Source: Fibrobacteraceae bacterium (GTDB taxonomy: Bacteria; Fibrobacterota; Fibrobacteria; Fibrobacterales; Fibrobacteraceae). Taken from it: a stretch of 6,724 bases of DNA. Below are positions 1 to 5,486 of the stretch, in pieces. Under the pieces are notes generated by a model, which was given only the letters and a program-made list of their open reading frames with translations, was not told the DNA's origin and searched no databases. The translations under genes and the position numbers were made by a program. The stretch's first letter is position 1; every line of letters begins with the position of its first letter. Where the stretch lies: the NCBI GenBank assembly GCA_023231365.1, contig JALNVO010000149.1, positions 1 through 6,724 on the forward strand. Reading direction: 5' to 3'.

Positions 1-250
1 CAAATTGCTTCTTCTAAGGGTGGTTGTTTATAGGATTTTTTGATTTGAAGGTAAAACTTTCTAGGTACCTTTGAGAAATGCCCGGGATGGCCTTTATGGA
101 TTGGTTTGAGTTTTATTGATTGCCGATGCTCAAAATTTGGATGATTCTCATCGAGTCTGAGACTGTTTGACTCTTGGGACTTATTTGCTTTGCGGTCGAG
201 TTGGTTTTGCCGGGGTGTTTATGGTGCCTAGTAATAGCTATCTTGTAGTT
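1..250. other. Non-coding leader upstream of the GroES-like operon
   Basis: No convincing gene is visible on either strand; stops are frequent and minus-strand ATGs give only very short frames. The stretch is AT-rich and probably carries the promoter of the plus-strand operon. Weak promoter-like pairs can be drawn, for example TTGAGA at 71-76 with a poor TTATGG-like -10 about 17 nt later, but none is convincing. A small inverted repeat, TCTCA (146-150) and TGAGA (158-162) with a 7-nt loop, could form a weak hairpin in the 5' leader. It has no T-tract, so it is not an obvious terminator. Confidence 0.5.
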
Positions 251-622
251 ATGGTTGAAAATGTTGAAAAAGTTGTGATGATTGGTGATCGTATTCTCCT
301 GAAGCCGTTGACTCCGGCTTCAAAGACAGGGAGCGGGCTTTATCTTCCTCCCGGAGTGCGGGAGAAGGATATGGTGCATACGGGGCTTGTGATGAAGGTT
401 GGACCAGGATATCCTATTCCGGTGACGGATGCGGATTCTTTTTTAAAGGAGTCCGCGGACCCGATTAATTATGTTCCTCTTCAGGTGGAAGTCGGCGATC
501 AGGCTCTGTATTTGCACAATAACGCTTTTGAATTGGAAATTAACGGAGAGCGTTATGAGGTGGTGGGGCAGAATGCCGTTTTGATGGTTTTCCGCGATGA
601 TTTGAGCGAACTCGGGGTGTAA
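251..622 (+). CDS. GroES-like co-chaperonin family protein (Cpn10 fold)
   Basis: A 123-residue protein of the GroES/Cpn10 family. The N-terminal MIGDRILLKPL (residues 10-20) matches the first beta strand of GroES. It is followed by a mobile-loop-like stretch (about 21-33, ASKTGSGLYLP) in which LYL stands where GroES has its IVL-type GroEL-binding tripeptide. GLVMKVGPG (45-53) and VGDQALY (81-87) match later barrel strands. It is longer than the usual 95-100 residues of GroES because of an insertion around 54-80 (YPIP...INYVPL), as in a stand-alone GroES-like family I recall from Bacteroidetes. ATG 251 was chosen because it puts a short tail before the conserved strand; ATG 221 and a TTG at 167 are in frame but add residues unlike the family. 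No start has a strong Shine-Dalgarno sequence. No groEL follows, so it may serve a specialised role rather than act as the main GroEL lid. Family assignment is firm; function is inferred. Confidence 0.85.
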   Translation: MVENVEKVVMIGDRILLKPLTPASKTGSGLYLPPGVREKDMVHTGLVMKVGPGYPIPVTDADSFLKESADPINYVPLQVEVGDQALYLHNNAFELEINGERYEVVGQNAVLMVFRDDLSELGV

Positions 623-623
623 G

Positions 624-1457
624 ATGCAGAAGTTCCCGGTAAAATTTCCCGTCGCGCTCGCTTTGATTTCTGCTTTTGTGGCGCCTCTTTTCGCGATGTT
701 CTATGCGGGCTTTTTCGCGATGGATTTTTTCGGGTTCTTGAGCGTTTTTTTCCCGTTCCGCACAATTCTCGATGTGGCCGAGGCTGTGCTTTTTTTGCTT
801 TTTACCTGGGGTAACGTTTATCTCTTTTATGCGTGTTGGAAGGCTTTGCCCGTAGATGTTCCCGGCGTGAACGCTTTTCACGCTTTGTGGGGGCTTCTCG
901 CTTTTGTGGCGGGGACGCTTTCTGTGCTCACTCCGCTCTTTTCCGTTTTTTCCGGAAATTCGGTTCTTTGCATTTTGTGGACTGTGGCTTTTAGCGTGGA
1001 ACTCATCGCCGGTGTGTTCTTGGGGTGTTTCCTGATGCGGATTGCGTATAAGGGAAAGAACTGGACGTTGCTCGCTGTGGGTGTTGCTTTTGTCGTGGCT
1101 AACGTTTTTGACTACAGCGCCTTCCGCACGTTCGAGACGATGCTCGACGATAATTTTTCTTCTGCGGATGACGTGGATAGCCCGGAGGATGAGGCTTCTT
1201 CTTGGCTTCTTTCCCTTTGGGGAATTTCTCCGTCGGAGTTCGGGACTTTGGATGATGAATCTTTGGCGAATGTGCAGGAGATGTCGCTTGCTTTTGTTGT
1301 TCTACTTTGCTCTGTGGGCGGAATTTTCGTAATCGTTCACTCGGCGGCGCTTGTGCTGGTTTATATTCTGCTTGCGCTGTTCTTTGCAAAACAAAACAGG
1401 CGATTGCCTTACAGGAAGCCTTTTGAACTCAAGGGAGATGATCTGCAAATATGCTGA
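624..1457 (+). CDS. Polytopic membrane protein with acidic loop, unknown function
   Basis: I do not recognise this 277-residue protein. Hydrophobic segments lie at about 8-45 (probably one or two helices), 51-72, 84-106, 114-138, 146-165 and 220-254, giving roughly six or seven membrane spans. Between the last two is a soluble stretch (about 171-217) with some 13 Asp/Glu and no Lys/Arg, including a DDVDSPEDE run. Because the flanking loops after 138 and 254 are basic (RIAYKGK; KQNRRLPYRK), the positive-inside rule would put the acidic loop on the periplasmic side. The ATG follows the upstream stop by 1 nt and the 3' end overlaps the next ATG by 7 nt, so it is almost certainly co-translated with both neighbours. 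The composition is coding-like and the gene appears intact. No catalytic or transport motif is visible. Confidence 0.8.
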   Translation: MQKFPVKFPVALALISAFVAPLFAMFYAGFFAMDFFGFLSVFFPFRTILDVAEAVLFLLFTWGNVYLFYACWKALPVDVPGVNAFHALWGLLAFVAGTLSVLTPLFSVFSGNSVLCILWTVAFSVELIAGVFLGCFLMRIAYKGKNWTLLAVGVAFVVANVFDYSAFRTFETMLDDNFSSADDVDSPEDEASSWLLSLWGISPSEFGTLDDESLANVQEMSLAFVVLLCSVGGIFVIVHSAALVLVYILLALFFAKQNRRLPYRKPFELKGDDLQIC

Positions 1458-1792
1458 AAGTCGCTTTGATAACGGCGGGTATGCTCGTCTGTTCCAATTT
1501 ATTTATGACTTTTGCATGGTATGGACATCTTAAATTTTTGGGAGCAAAACCGTGGATTATAGCTGCTATCGCGAGCTGGGGCATAGCGTTCTTTGAATAT
1601 CTGATTCAAGTGCCTGCAAACCGCTATGGCTATACTGCATTGAATGTTGTACAACTTAAAGTTATCCAGGAAGTGGTGGCTCTTTCTGTGTTTGCGCCTT
1701 TTGCCCTGTTCATGATGAACCAGCCGCTCAAGCTAGACTATCTCTGGTCGGCGCTTTGCTTGATCGGCGCGGTTTATTTTGCTTTCCGCTGA
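1451..1792 (+). CDS. DUF486 family small membrane protein (DMT superfamily)
   Basis: A 113-residue, four-helix membrane protein of the DUF486 family, related to the drug/metabolite transporter superfamily. Family signatures are clear: FMTFAWYGHLK (18-28), SWGIAFFEY (42-50), VPANRYGY (54-61), the QLKVIQE helix (68-74) and the C-terminal L-x-G-A-x-x-F helix. Helices run roughly 5-23, 34-53, 68-88 and 95-112. The length matches the family norm of about 110-118, so the gene is complete. Proteins this small in the superfamily usually act as dimers; the substrate is unknown. The start overlaps the previous gene's stop (ATGCTGA), indicating translational coupling, with a GGGAG about 13 nt upstream as a distant possible ribosome site. 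The stop directly abuts that of the convergent ravA-like gene. Confidence 0.9.
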   Translation: MLKVALITAGMLVCSNLFMTFAWYGHLKFLGAKPWIIAAIASWGIAFFEYLIQVPANRYGYTALNVVQLKVIQEVVALSVFAPFALFMMNQPLKLDYLWSALCLIGAVYFAFR

Positions 1793-1808
1793 TCAGGCGT
1801 TTTCTTTT
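1787..1808 (+). terminator. Weak intrinsic terminator candidate at the convergent stops
   Basis: A short stem, CGCT (1787-1790) with GGCG (1796-1799), encloses a GATCA loop and is followed directly by TTTTCTTTT (1800-1808). The stop codons of both convergent genes lie in or next to the loop. The T-tract is on the plus strand only, so it would end the GroES-like/DUF486 transcript. The stem is only four pairs, including one G-U, so this is tentative. Confidence 0.25.
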
Positions 1809-3256
1809 AAGAAAGAATCTGCTTTTTGAAGGTCTTTCCCTATTTCTCCCAATTCTTTGAACCGCTTGGCGATGGAGTCCATAAAATTTTTGTATGGGAC
1901 CATGTCGATGAATGGGTCGCTTTGATAGCGGGATTGTTCGTTATAGAGAGCTTTTAGATTCTTGAGGCTTTGGGCGGATTGTTCGACGGTTTCTAGGATT
2001 CTTGCTTTGATGCTTTCCAGTTTTACTTTGTTTCTCATAATCGTTTCGGGATCGTTTGATTTGAGGACTTCAGCGGGAAGCTTTGCGAATTCTTCAAAAG
2101 TCCGGGATGCTGTTGTGCCGGAGAATGTGTTTGTTGATGCCCTCATTCCGGTGTGTTTTGTTTGTATGTCGATGGATACTTTGCAGACGTTTCCACCCAT
2201 GAAGTTGCAGCGGACTCTATTTTCGGTGTGCTTTAATTCGTTGAGAGGGGCAAAGTCTTCTTTTGATCCAATCTTTGAAGCAGGAACATATAAAGTAATC
2301 AATTCGCCTGCTACGGTGATGGTGTAGCGGATATAATCTTCCTCGTTGATTTTTGTCGTCCGGTACACATCTCCGGTTGCATTCTTGATCCGCTCTGCTT
2401 CTTCGATCAGGTTTGCGGCTGCTAATTTGAATTCGTCCGGGTTTGCCGCATATTTTGTAAAGTAGTTCTGCATTCCTTTGTCAAATCCGCTGCGGATGGC
2501 TTCATTGCTTGCCTTTTTGCCCCAGAGATCATTGTTGAAGAACAAAAAGTCTGTGATGTTCGTTTCTTTTCGCCCGGAGAAAAAGGCTTCTGCCCTTGCT
2601 ATTTTTGAAAGCCCGCGCCAGCGTTTGGCTGAGATGTAGACCCCTTCTTTTTCACATTCTGCGGCAATGCTTTTGAGAATGATGAAGGAGTCTTCGGAAA
2701 TTTTAACATCATCGATTTCCTTTGACCAGGACCTCCACTCTTCTTTTGTAACGGGAAGATCGGGTGGTACTGTTATCTGGTAGAGGTCTCCTCTATTGGA
2801 CAGCAATTCTTCCAAGGCATTCGGTGAAATGGAGGCCGGGAGTGAAAGAATGATGTGTATGCTGTCGTAAAGGCCGGATTCTGATAGCGCGATGTCGGGA
2901 CGGGTACGTCCGGAAAGAATGAGCACGCGGGAAAGGTTCTCGTTCATCATGGCCTGAACTGCATTTATCATTGGGGGGTAATTGCTGTCGAACGTTGTAA
3001 AAAAGGCGATGTCTGCAGGCGTTTCCTGTGCTGGCAGGTTGAAGCTCCGCTTTCCGAAGTAGCTGATGTTCAGGTCTTTGAATGCCTTGGTTAACCTGTC
3101 GATGATGGCCCTCTTCCCGCTGCCGGCGCGTCCGTAGATGTAAGTCGGCTGTTCTGCAATGACGGCAAGGAATCCCAAGCGGAGAATGCTTTCGCGTTCA
3201 ACGAGGCCCTTTGAAAGCTCTTTTATCAGTTTTTCGATCCGTTCTGTAAGTACCAT
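1793..3256 (-). CDS. RavA-like MoxR-family AAA+ protein with degenerate ATPase motifs
   Basis: A 487-residue protein close in length to E. coli RavA (498). The N-terminus (TERIEKLIKELSKGLVERE) matches the RavA helix ahead of the P-loop. The strongest match is 169-245: VTKEEWRSWSKEI, then ISAKRW and ARAEAFFSGR, then a DFLFFNNDLW tail, the RavA lid and sensor-2 region. ATP-site motifs are eroded. Walker A is GRAGSGKR (42-49), with Arg where Ser/Thr normally binds magnesium. The expected Walker B is ADIAFFTTF (81-89), with Thr-Thr in place of Asp-Glu. The segment between them is much shorter than in RavA, and the sensor-1 Asn appears replaced in LILSGRTRPD (112-121). The 250-487 half is beta-rich and then alpha-helical and may correspond to RavA's LARA-type and C-terminal parts. 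ATG 3256 is chosen for its good AGGGA ribosome site 6 nt upstream. A longer frame to 3685 runs antisense through hemH and is not used. RavA normally partners the VWA protein ViaA, which is not adjacent. Family call is firm; loss of ATPase activity is inferred. Confidence 0.85.
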   Translation of the reverse strand: MVLTERIEKLIKELSKGLVERESILRLGFLAVIAEQPTYIYGRAGSGKRAIIDRLTKAFKDLNISYFGKRSFNLPAQETPADIAFFTTFDSNYPPMINAVQAMMNENLSRVLILSGRTRPDIALSESGLYDSIHIILSLPASISPNALEELLSNRGDLYQITVPPDLPVTKEEWRSWSKEIDDVKISEDSFIILKSIAAECEKEGVYISAKRWRGLSKIARAEAFFSGRKETNITDFLFFNNDLWGKKASNEAIRSGFDKGMQNYFTKYAANPDEFKLAAANLIEEAERIKNATGDVYRTTKINEEDYIRYTITVAGELITLYVPASKIGSKEDFAPLNELKHTENRVRCNFMGGNVCKVSIDIQTKHTGMRASTNTFSGTTASRTFEEFAKLPAEVLKSNDPETIMRNKVKLESIKARILETVEQSAQSLKNLKALYNEQSRYQSDPFIDMVPYKNFMDSIAKRFKELGEIGKDLQKADSFLKENA

Positions 3257-3321
3257 TCTTTTTCCCTTTGCAAATGAGCCAACCTCATAGAAAATATAGA
3301 CGATTTTTCTAAAATGAATGT
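3257..3321. promoter_or_regulatory. Divergent promoter region between ravA-like gene and hemH
   Basis: This 65-bp gap separates two divergently transcribed genes and must hold the promoter for each unless one starts inside its neighbour. An AAAATATAGA element (3291-3300) reads as a TATAGA -10 (3295-3300) toward hemH and as TATATT (3298-3293) on the minus strand toward the ravA-like gene. No good -35 is visible at 16-18 nt for either; TTGCAA at 3268-3273 is 21 nt from TATAGA, too far. If TATAGA is used, hemH would have a leader of roughly 15 nt with no Shine-Dalgarno sequence. Overlapping -10 elements would make the two genes compete for polymerase. Confidence 0.4.
3263..3267 (-). promoter_or_regulatory. 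Ribosome binding site of the ravA-like gene
   Basis: On the minus strand AGGGA sits 6 nt before ATG 3256. This supports that start over the in-frame extension that would run through hemH. Confidence 0.7.
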
Positions 3322-4278
3322 ATGCCGGATTCGATTCTTTTAGTGCAATTAGGTTCGCCGAAAAGTGCGGAGCCTTGTGACGTAAAAAAATATTTAATCG
3401 ATTTTTTGGGGGATCCCCATACTTTGGGAAGTCCTCCGTTCTTTTGGAATCCGCTTTTGAAATATGTGATTGCTCCGGTGCGTTCCAAGGCGAGTGCGGC
3501 AAAATATCGGAAAATGCTGGAATCATCCCGGATGTCCGAGATGCCTTTGATTGCTCACACGCGTGCTTTTGCTGCGGGAGTTGGTGAACTTTTGACGCAT
3601 CGGATGCACGTTGCTTTTGCTTTTGAGTACGGTTCATCGCCGTCGATTGGGGAGGCTTTGGATTTGCTTGTTTCACAAGGGGCAAAGAAAATCCGGGTCA
3701 TTTCTCTTTATCCGCAGCGTTCGGACGTGACGACTGGGGCCGCAGAGGCTCTGGTGCGGGAGGCCGCAAAGAAAAGGCCGGGGCTTGAACTGGAGTTTAT
3801 GCAGGGCTTTTCCCGGAAAAAGGTCTGGATAAATGCTATTGCGGATTCCATCCGCCGCTTTTGGAATGGCAAGGATAAAATTCTGCTTTCGTTCCACGGC
3901 GTTCAGCAAAAGCGGATTGATGCGGGCGATCCTTATTTTTTGGATGTTCAAGAGAGTGCCAATGCGATTGGCGAGATTATTGGTGTGAAGCCGATAGTCA
4001 GCTTTCAGAGCCGATTTGGATTTGTCAAGTGGCTAGAGCCTTCGACGGAGGATGTTCTAAAAAAAATGGGCCATGATCGCGGGAGTGTCTTGATAGCTTG
4101 TCCGGCTTTTACTGTGGACAATCTGGAAACGCTTTATGAAGTAGATGTGGAACTCAAGGGAAAATTTTTCTCTTGGGGAGGAACTTCTTTTGTACGTATT
4201 CCCTGCTTGAATGCAGACCCTTTGTGGATTAGGTCGTTTGCCGAGGAAATTGCCGCGGAGGAGAATATTGAAGTTTAG
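3322..4278 (+). CDS. hemH: Ferrochelatase
   Basis: Ferrochelatase inserts ferrous iron into a porphyrin, the final or near-final step of heme synthesis, in the cytosol or at the inner membrane. The 318-residue product has the family landmarks in order: ILLVQLGSP (5-13), YLIDFLGDP (24-32), the SASAAKYRKM-like region (55-65), ISLYPQRSDVTTGA (127-140, canonically PLYPQYS..TTGS), LLSFHGVQQKRIDAGDPY (188-205) with catalytic His192, FQSRFGFVKWLEPSTEDVL (228-246), and CPAFTVDNLETLYEVDVE (260-277) with the conserved active-site Glu269. The length is normal. Oddities are FEYGSS (101-106) where enzymes of the E. coli type have an MRYGNP-like loop, replacing a basic residue with Glu, and PQRS for PQYS. 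No Shine-Dalgarno sequence is visible, and ATGs at 3314 and 3318 in the other two frames precede the start. The 3' end overlaps the barrel gene by 11 nt. Protoporphyrin and coproporphyrin specificity cannot be separated by eye. Confidence 0.95.
   Translation: MPDSILLVQLGSPKSAEPCDVKKYLIDFLGDPHTLGSPPFFWNPLLKYVIAPVRSKASAAKYRKMLESSRMSEMPLIAHTRAFAAGVGELLTHRMHVAFAFEYGSSPSIGEALDLLVSQGAKKIRVISLYPQRSDVTTGAAEALVREAAKKRPGLELEFMQGFSRKKVWINAIADSIRRFWNGKDKILLSFHGVQQKRIDAGDPYFLDVQESANAIGEIIGVKPIVSFQSRFGFVKWLEPSTEDVLKKMGHDRGSVLIACPAFTVDNLETLYEVDVELKGKFFSWGGTSFVRIPCLNADPLWIRSFAEEIAAEENIEV
4257..4263 (+). promoter_or_regulatory. Strong Shine-Dalgarno site that sets the barrel gene's TTG start
   Basis: GGAGGAG lies inside the 3' end of hemH, 4 nt before TTG 4268. 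It is the best ribosome site in the window. It favours the TTG over the in-frame ATG at 4211, which has no comparable site. Confidence 0.75.
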
Positions 4279-5347
4279 ACATTTTTTGCTTGCCCTGCTG
4301 TTGCCGGGTTTGCTTTTTGCAGAAGAGCTTGCGGGCGATTCTGCGCATTTCCAACGATTTAGTGCTCTTCCCGTGCTCGGTTATTCGGAGGTGACTGGTT
4401 GGGAATACGGAGCGATGATTCTTTTGTTTACAAAACCGGATGTTCCGGGTGCAAATTCTTCGTCGCTTGATTTTTCCCTTTTCAGGACAACAAAAAATCA
4501 GATGAAAATAGATCTTTCTCCCAATTTGTATTTATTGGATGGACGGTTCCATTTGGACGTGTCGTTTTGGTATTGGGACTGGGCTTCCAATTATTATGGT
4601 ATTGGCAACAATCCGGACCGCGGAGTGTATTCTGCATACGAGATGAAATCGTACAATCTGGAAATCCCTATGGAGTTGAAATTTCTTCCTCTTGGGCTTT
4701 CCCGGTTCTTAAGCTATGGACCGTATTTCATGTTTGCTCATGACCGAGTTTCCTTTGATGCGGACAGTGCTGCTGGTATGCCGGAATTTTTGGGTGGAAA
4801 TCGCGTGGGCTTGGGTTATCAGATTGTGGCCGATTCGCGCACTAATAAGAACTGGCCTTTGCACGGAGCTTATGCGAGTTTTAGGCAAGTGCTCTATTCG
4901 AGTGCTTATGGGAATGATTACGACTACTTTTCTCAGACGATCGACTTGAGGGCCTATACGTACCTTTTTTGGGGCACGACGCTTGCTCTCGGCTGGTATT
5001 ACGATATTCGCAAAGGAAACGTCCCGTTCGACGCGCTTGCGACTCTGGATGGCTACAAACGATTCCGCGGCGTTTCGCAGGGTATGTTCCTTGACAACCA
5101 AAGTATTTCGTTCCAAGCGGAGCTGAGGAAGGAACTTTTCTGGAGGTTGGGCGGTACGATATTTTTTGAAGCGGGGAAGGTGGGCCCGTATTTCAGCAAA
5201 TTGATGGATAACGAATGGCATTATGCGCCGGGCTTCGGAGGCCGGTTGGCTCTTAACAAATCCGAAAAGACAAACGCCCGCTGTGATTTTTCTCTCGTAG
5301 ACGGGCGGTATTTGGGGATGACTATTTATATCCGGGAAGCTTTTTAA
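4268..5347 (+). CDS. Omp85/BamA-TamA-like outer-membrane beta-barrel, no POTRA domains
   Basis: A 359-residue protein when started at TTG 4268. The start gives a textbook signal peptide: basic MKFRH, hydrophobic LLALLLPGLL, then a likely cleavage after FA at residue 18. The rest resembles the bacterial surface antigen (D15/Omp85) barrel: PVLGYSEVTGWEYGA (35-49), YYGIGNNPDRG (109-119), GLGYQIVADSRTNKNWPLHGAYASF (181-205), RFRGVSQG (265-272, the position of the Omp85 L6 VRGF/Y-type motif), FQAELRKELFWRLGGTIFFEAGKVG (282-306), PGFGGRLAL (321-329), and a last strand ending in Phe (YIREAF), as the BAM complex prefers. There is no room for POTRA domains between the signal peptide and barrel, so this is a barrel-only member that could be a surface antigen, a lipid- or protein-handling channel, or structural. 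It overlaps hemH by 11 nt and is probably translated by coupling. The ATG at 4211 would bury the signal peptide behind 19 extra, partly basic residues. Confidence 0.85.
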   Translation: MKFRHFLLALLLPGLLFAEELAGDSAHFQRFSALPVLGYSEVTGWEYGAMILLFTKPDVPGANSSSLDFSLFRTTKNQMKIDLSPNLYLLDGRFHLDVSFWYWDWASNYYGIGNNPDRGVYSAYEMKSYNLEIPMELKFLPLGLSRFLSYGPYFMFAHDRVSFDADSAAGMPEFLGGNRVGLGYQIVADSRTNKNWPLHGAYASFRQVLYSSAYGNDYDYFSQTIDLRAYTYLFWGTTLALGWYYDIRKGNVPFDALATLDGYKRFRGVSQGMFLDNQSISFQAELRKELFWRLGGTIFFEAGKVGPYFSKLMDNEWHYAPGFGGRLALNKSEKTNARCDFSLVDGRYLGMTIYIREAF

Positions 5348-5486
5348 GGTCTGGAAAAAACGGACAAGAACTGATTTACAAAAGGAAGTCAATCCTGTTT
5401 GAGATAAGAGCGAATGATGGAGAAAGAGCTAGAAATTTTTACTGAATGGCAAGGCCATTTCAAAATTTTCTGCGAAGGAATGGATC
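5348..5486. other. Convergent intergenic region
   Basis: This 139-nt stretch separates the ends of the barrel gene (plus) and nuoA (minus). Besides the hairpin at 5432-5470, I see only a short plus-strand frame from 5414 that runs antisense into nuoA and is unlikely to be real. Confidence 0.5.
5432..5470. terminator. Imperfect hairpin, possible bidirectional terminator
   Basis: AATGGC (5445-5450) pairs perfectly with GCCATT (5454-5459) across a three-base AAG loop. Beyond a small internal loop, the AT-rich outer arms (5432-5440 and 5462-5470) pair again, with one T-T mismatch. It lies between two convergent genes, 85 nt after the barrel stop and 17 nt after the nuoA stop, where a shared terminator is expected. 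There is no clean T-tract directly after the core on either strand, so function is uncertain. Confidence 0.35.

Noticed and set aside
167..250. Upstream TTG (167) or ATG (221) as the start of the GroES-like gene
   Set aside because: The extra residues are hydrophobic and unlike the family's N-terminus, and neither site has a convincing Shine-Dalgarno sequence; ATG 221 cannot be fully excluded.
1099..1389. Open frames on both strands inside the unknown membrane protein gene
   Set aside because: They are Arg/Leu-rich or Lys/Pro-rich out-of-frame products of the same bases, with no ribosome sites or motifs.
3257..3685. N-terminal extension of the ravA-like frame by 143 residues
   Set aside because: It runs antisense through the well-supported hemH gene, its composition is not protein-like, and ATG 3256 has a good ribosome site and begins where the RavA match begins.
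4211..4267. ATG 4211 as the start of the barrel gene
   Set aside because: It would place 19 mostly basic residues in front of a perfect signal peptide, overlap hemH by 68 nt, and ignore the strong GGAGGAG site before TTG 4268.
4709..5392. Long minus-strand open frame of 227 codons
   Set aside because: It lies antisense to the barrel gene, shows no recognisable motif and is rich in Arg/Ser/Pro, as expected of a shadow frame.
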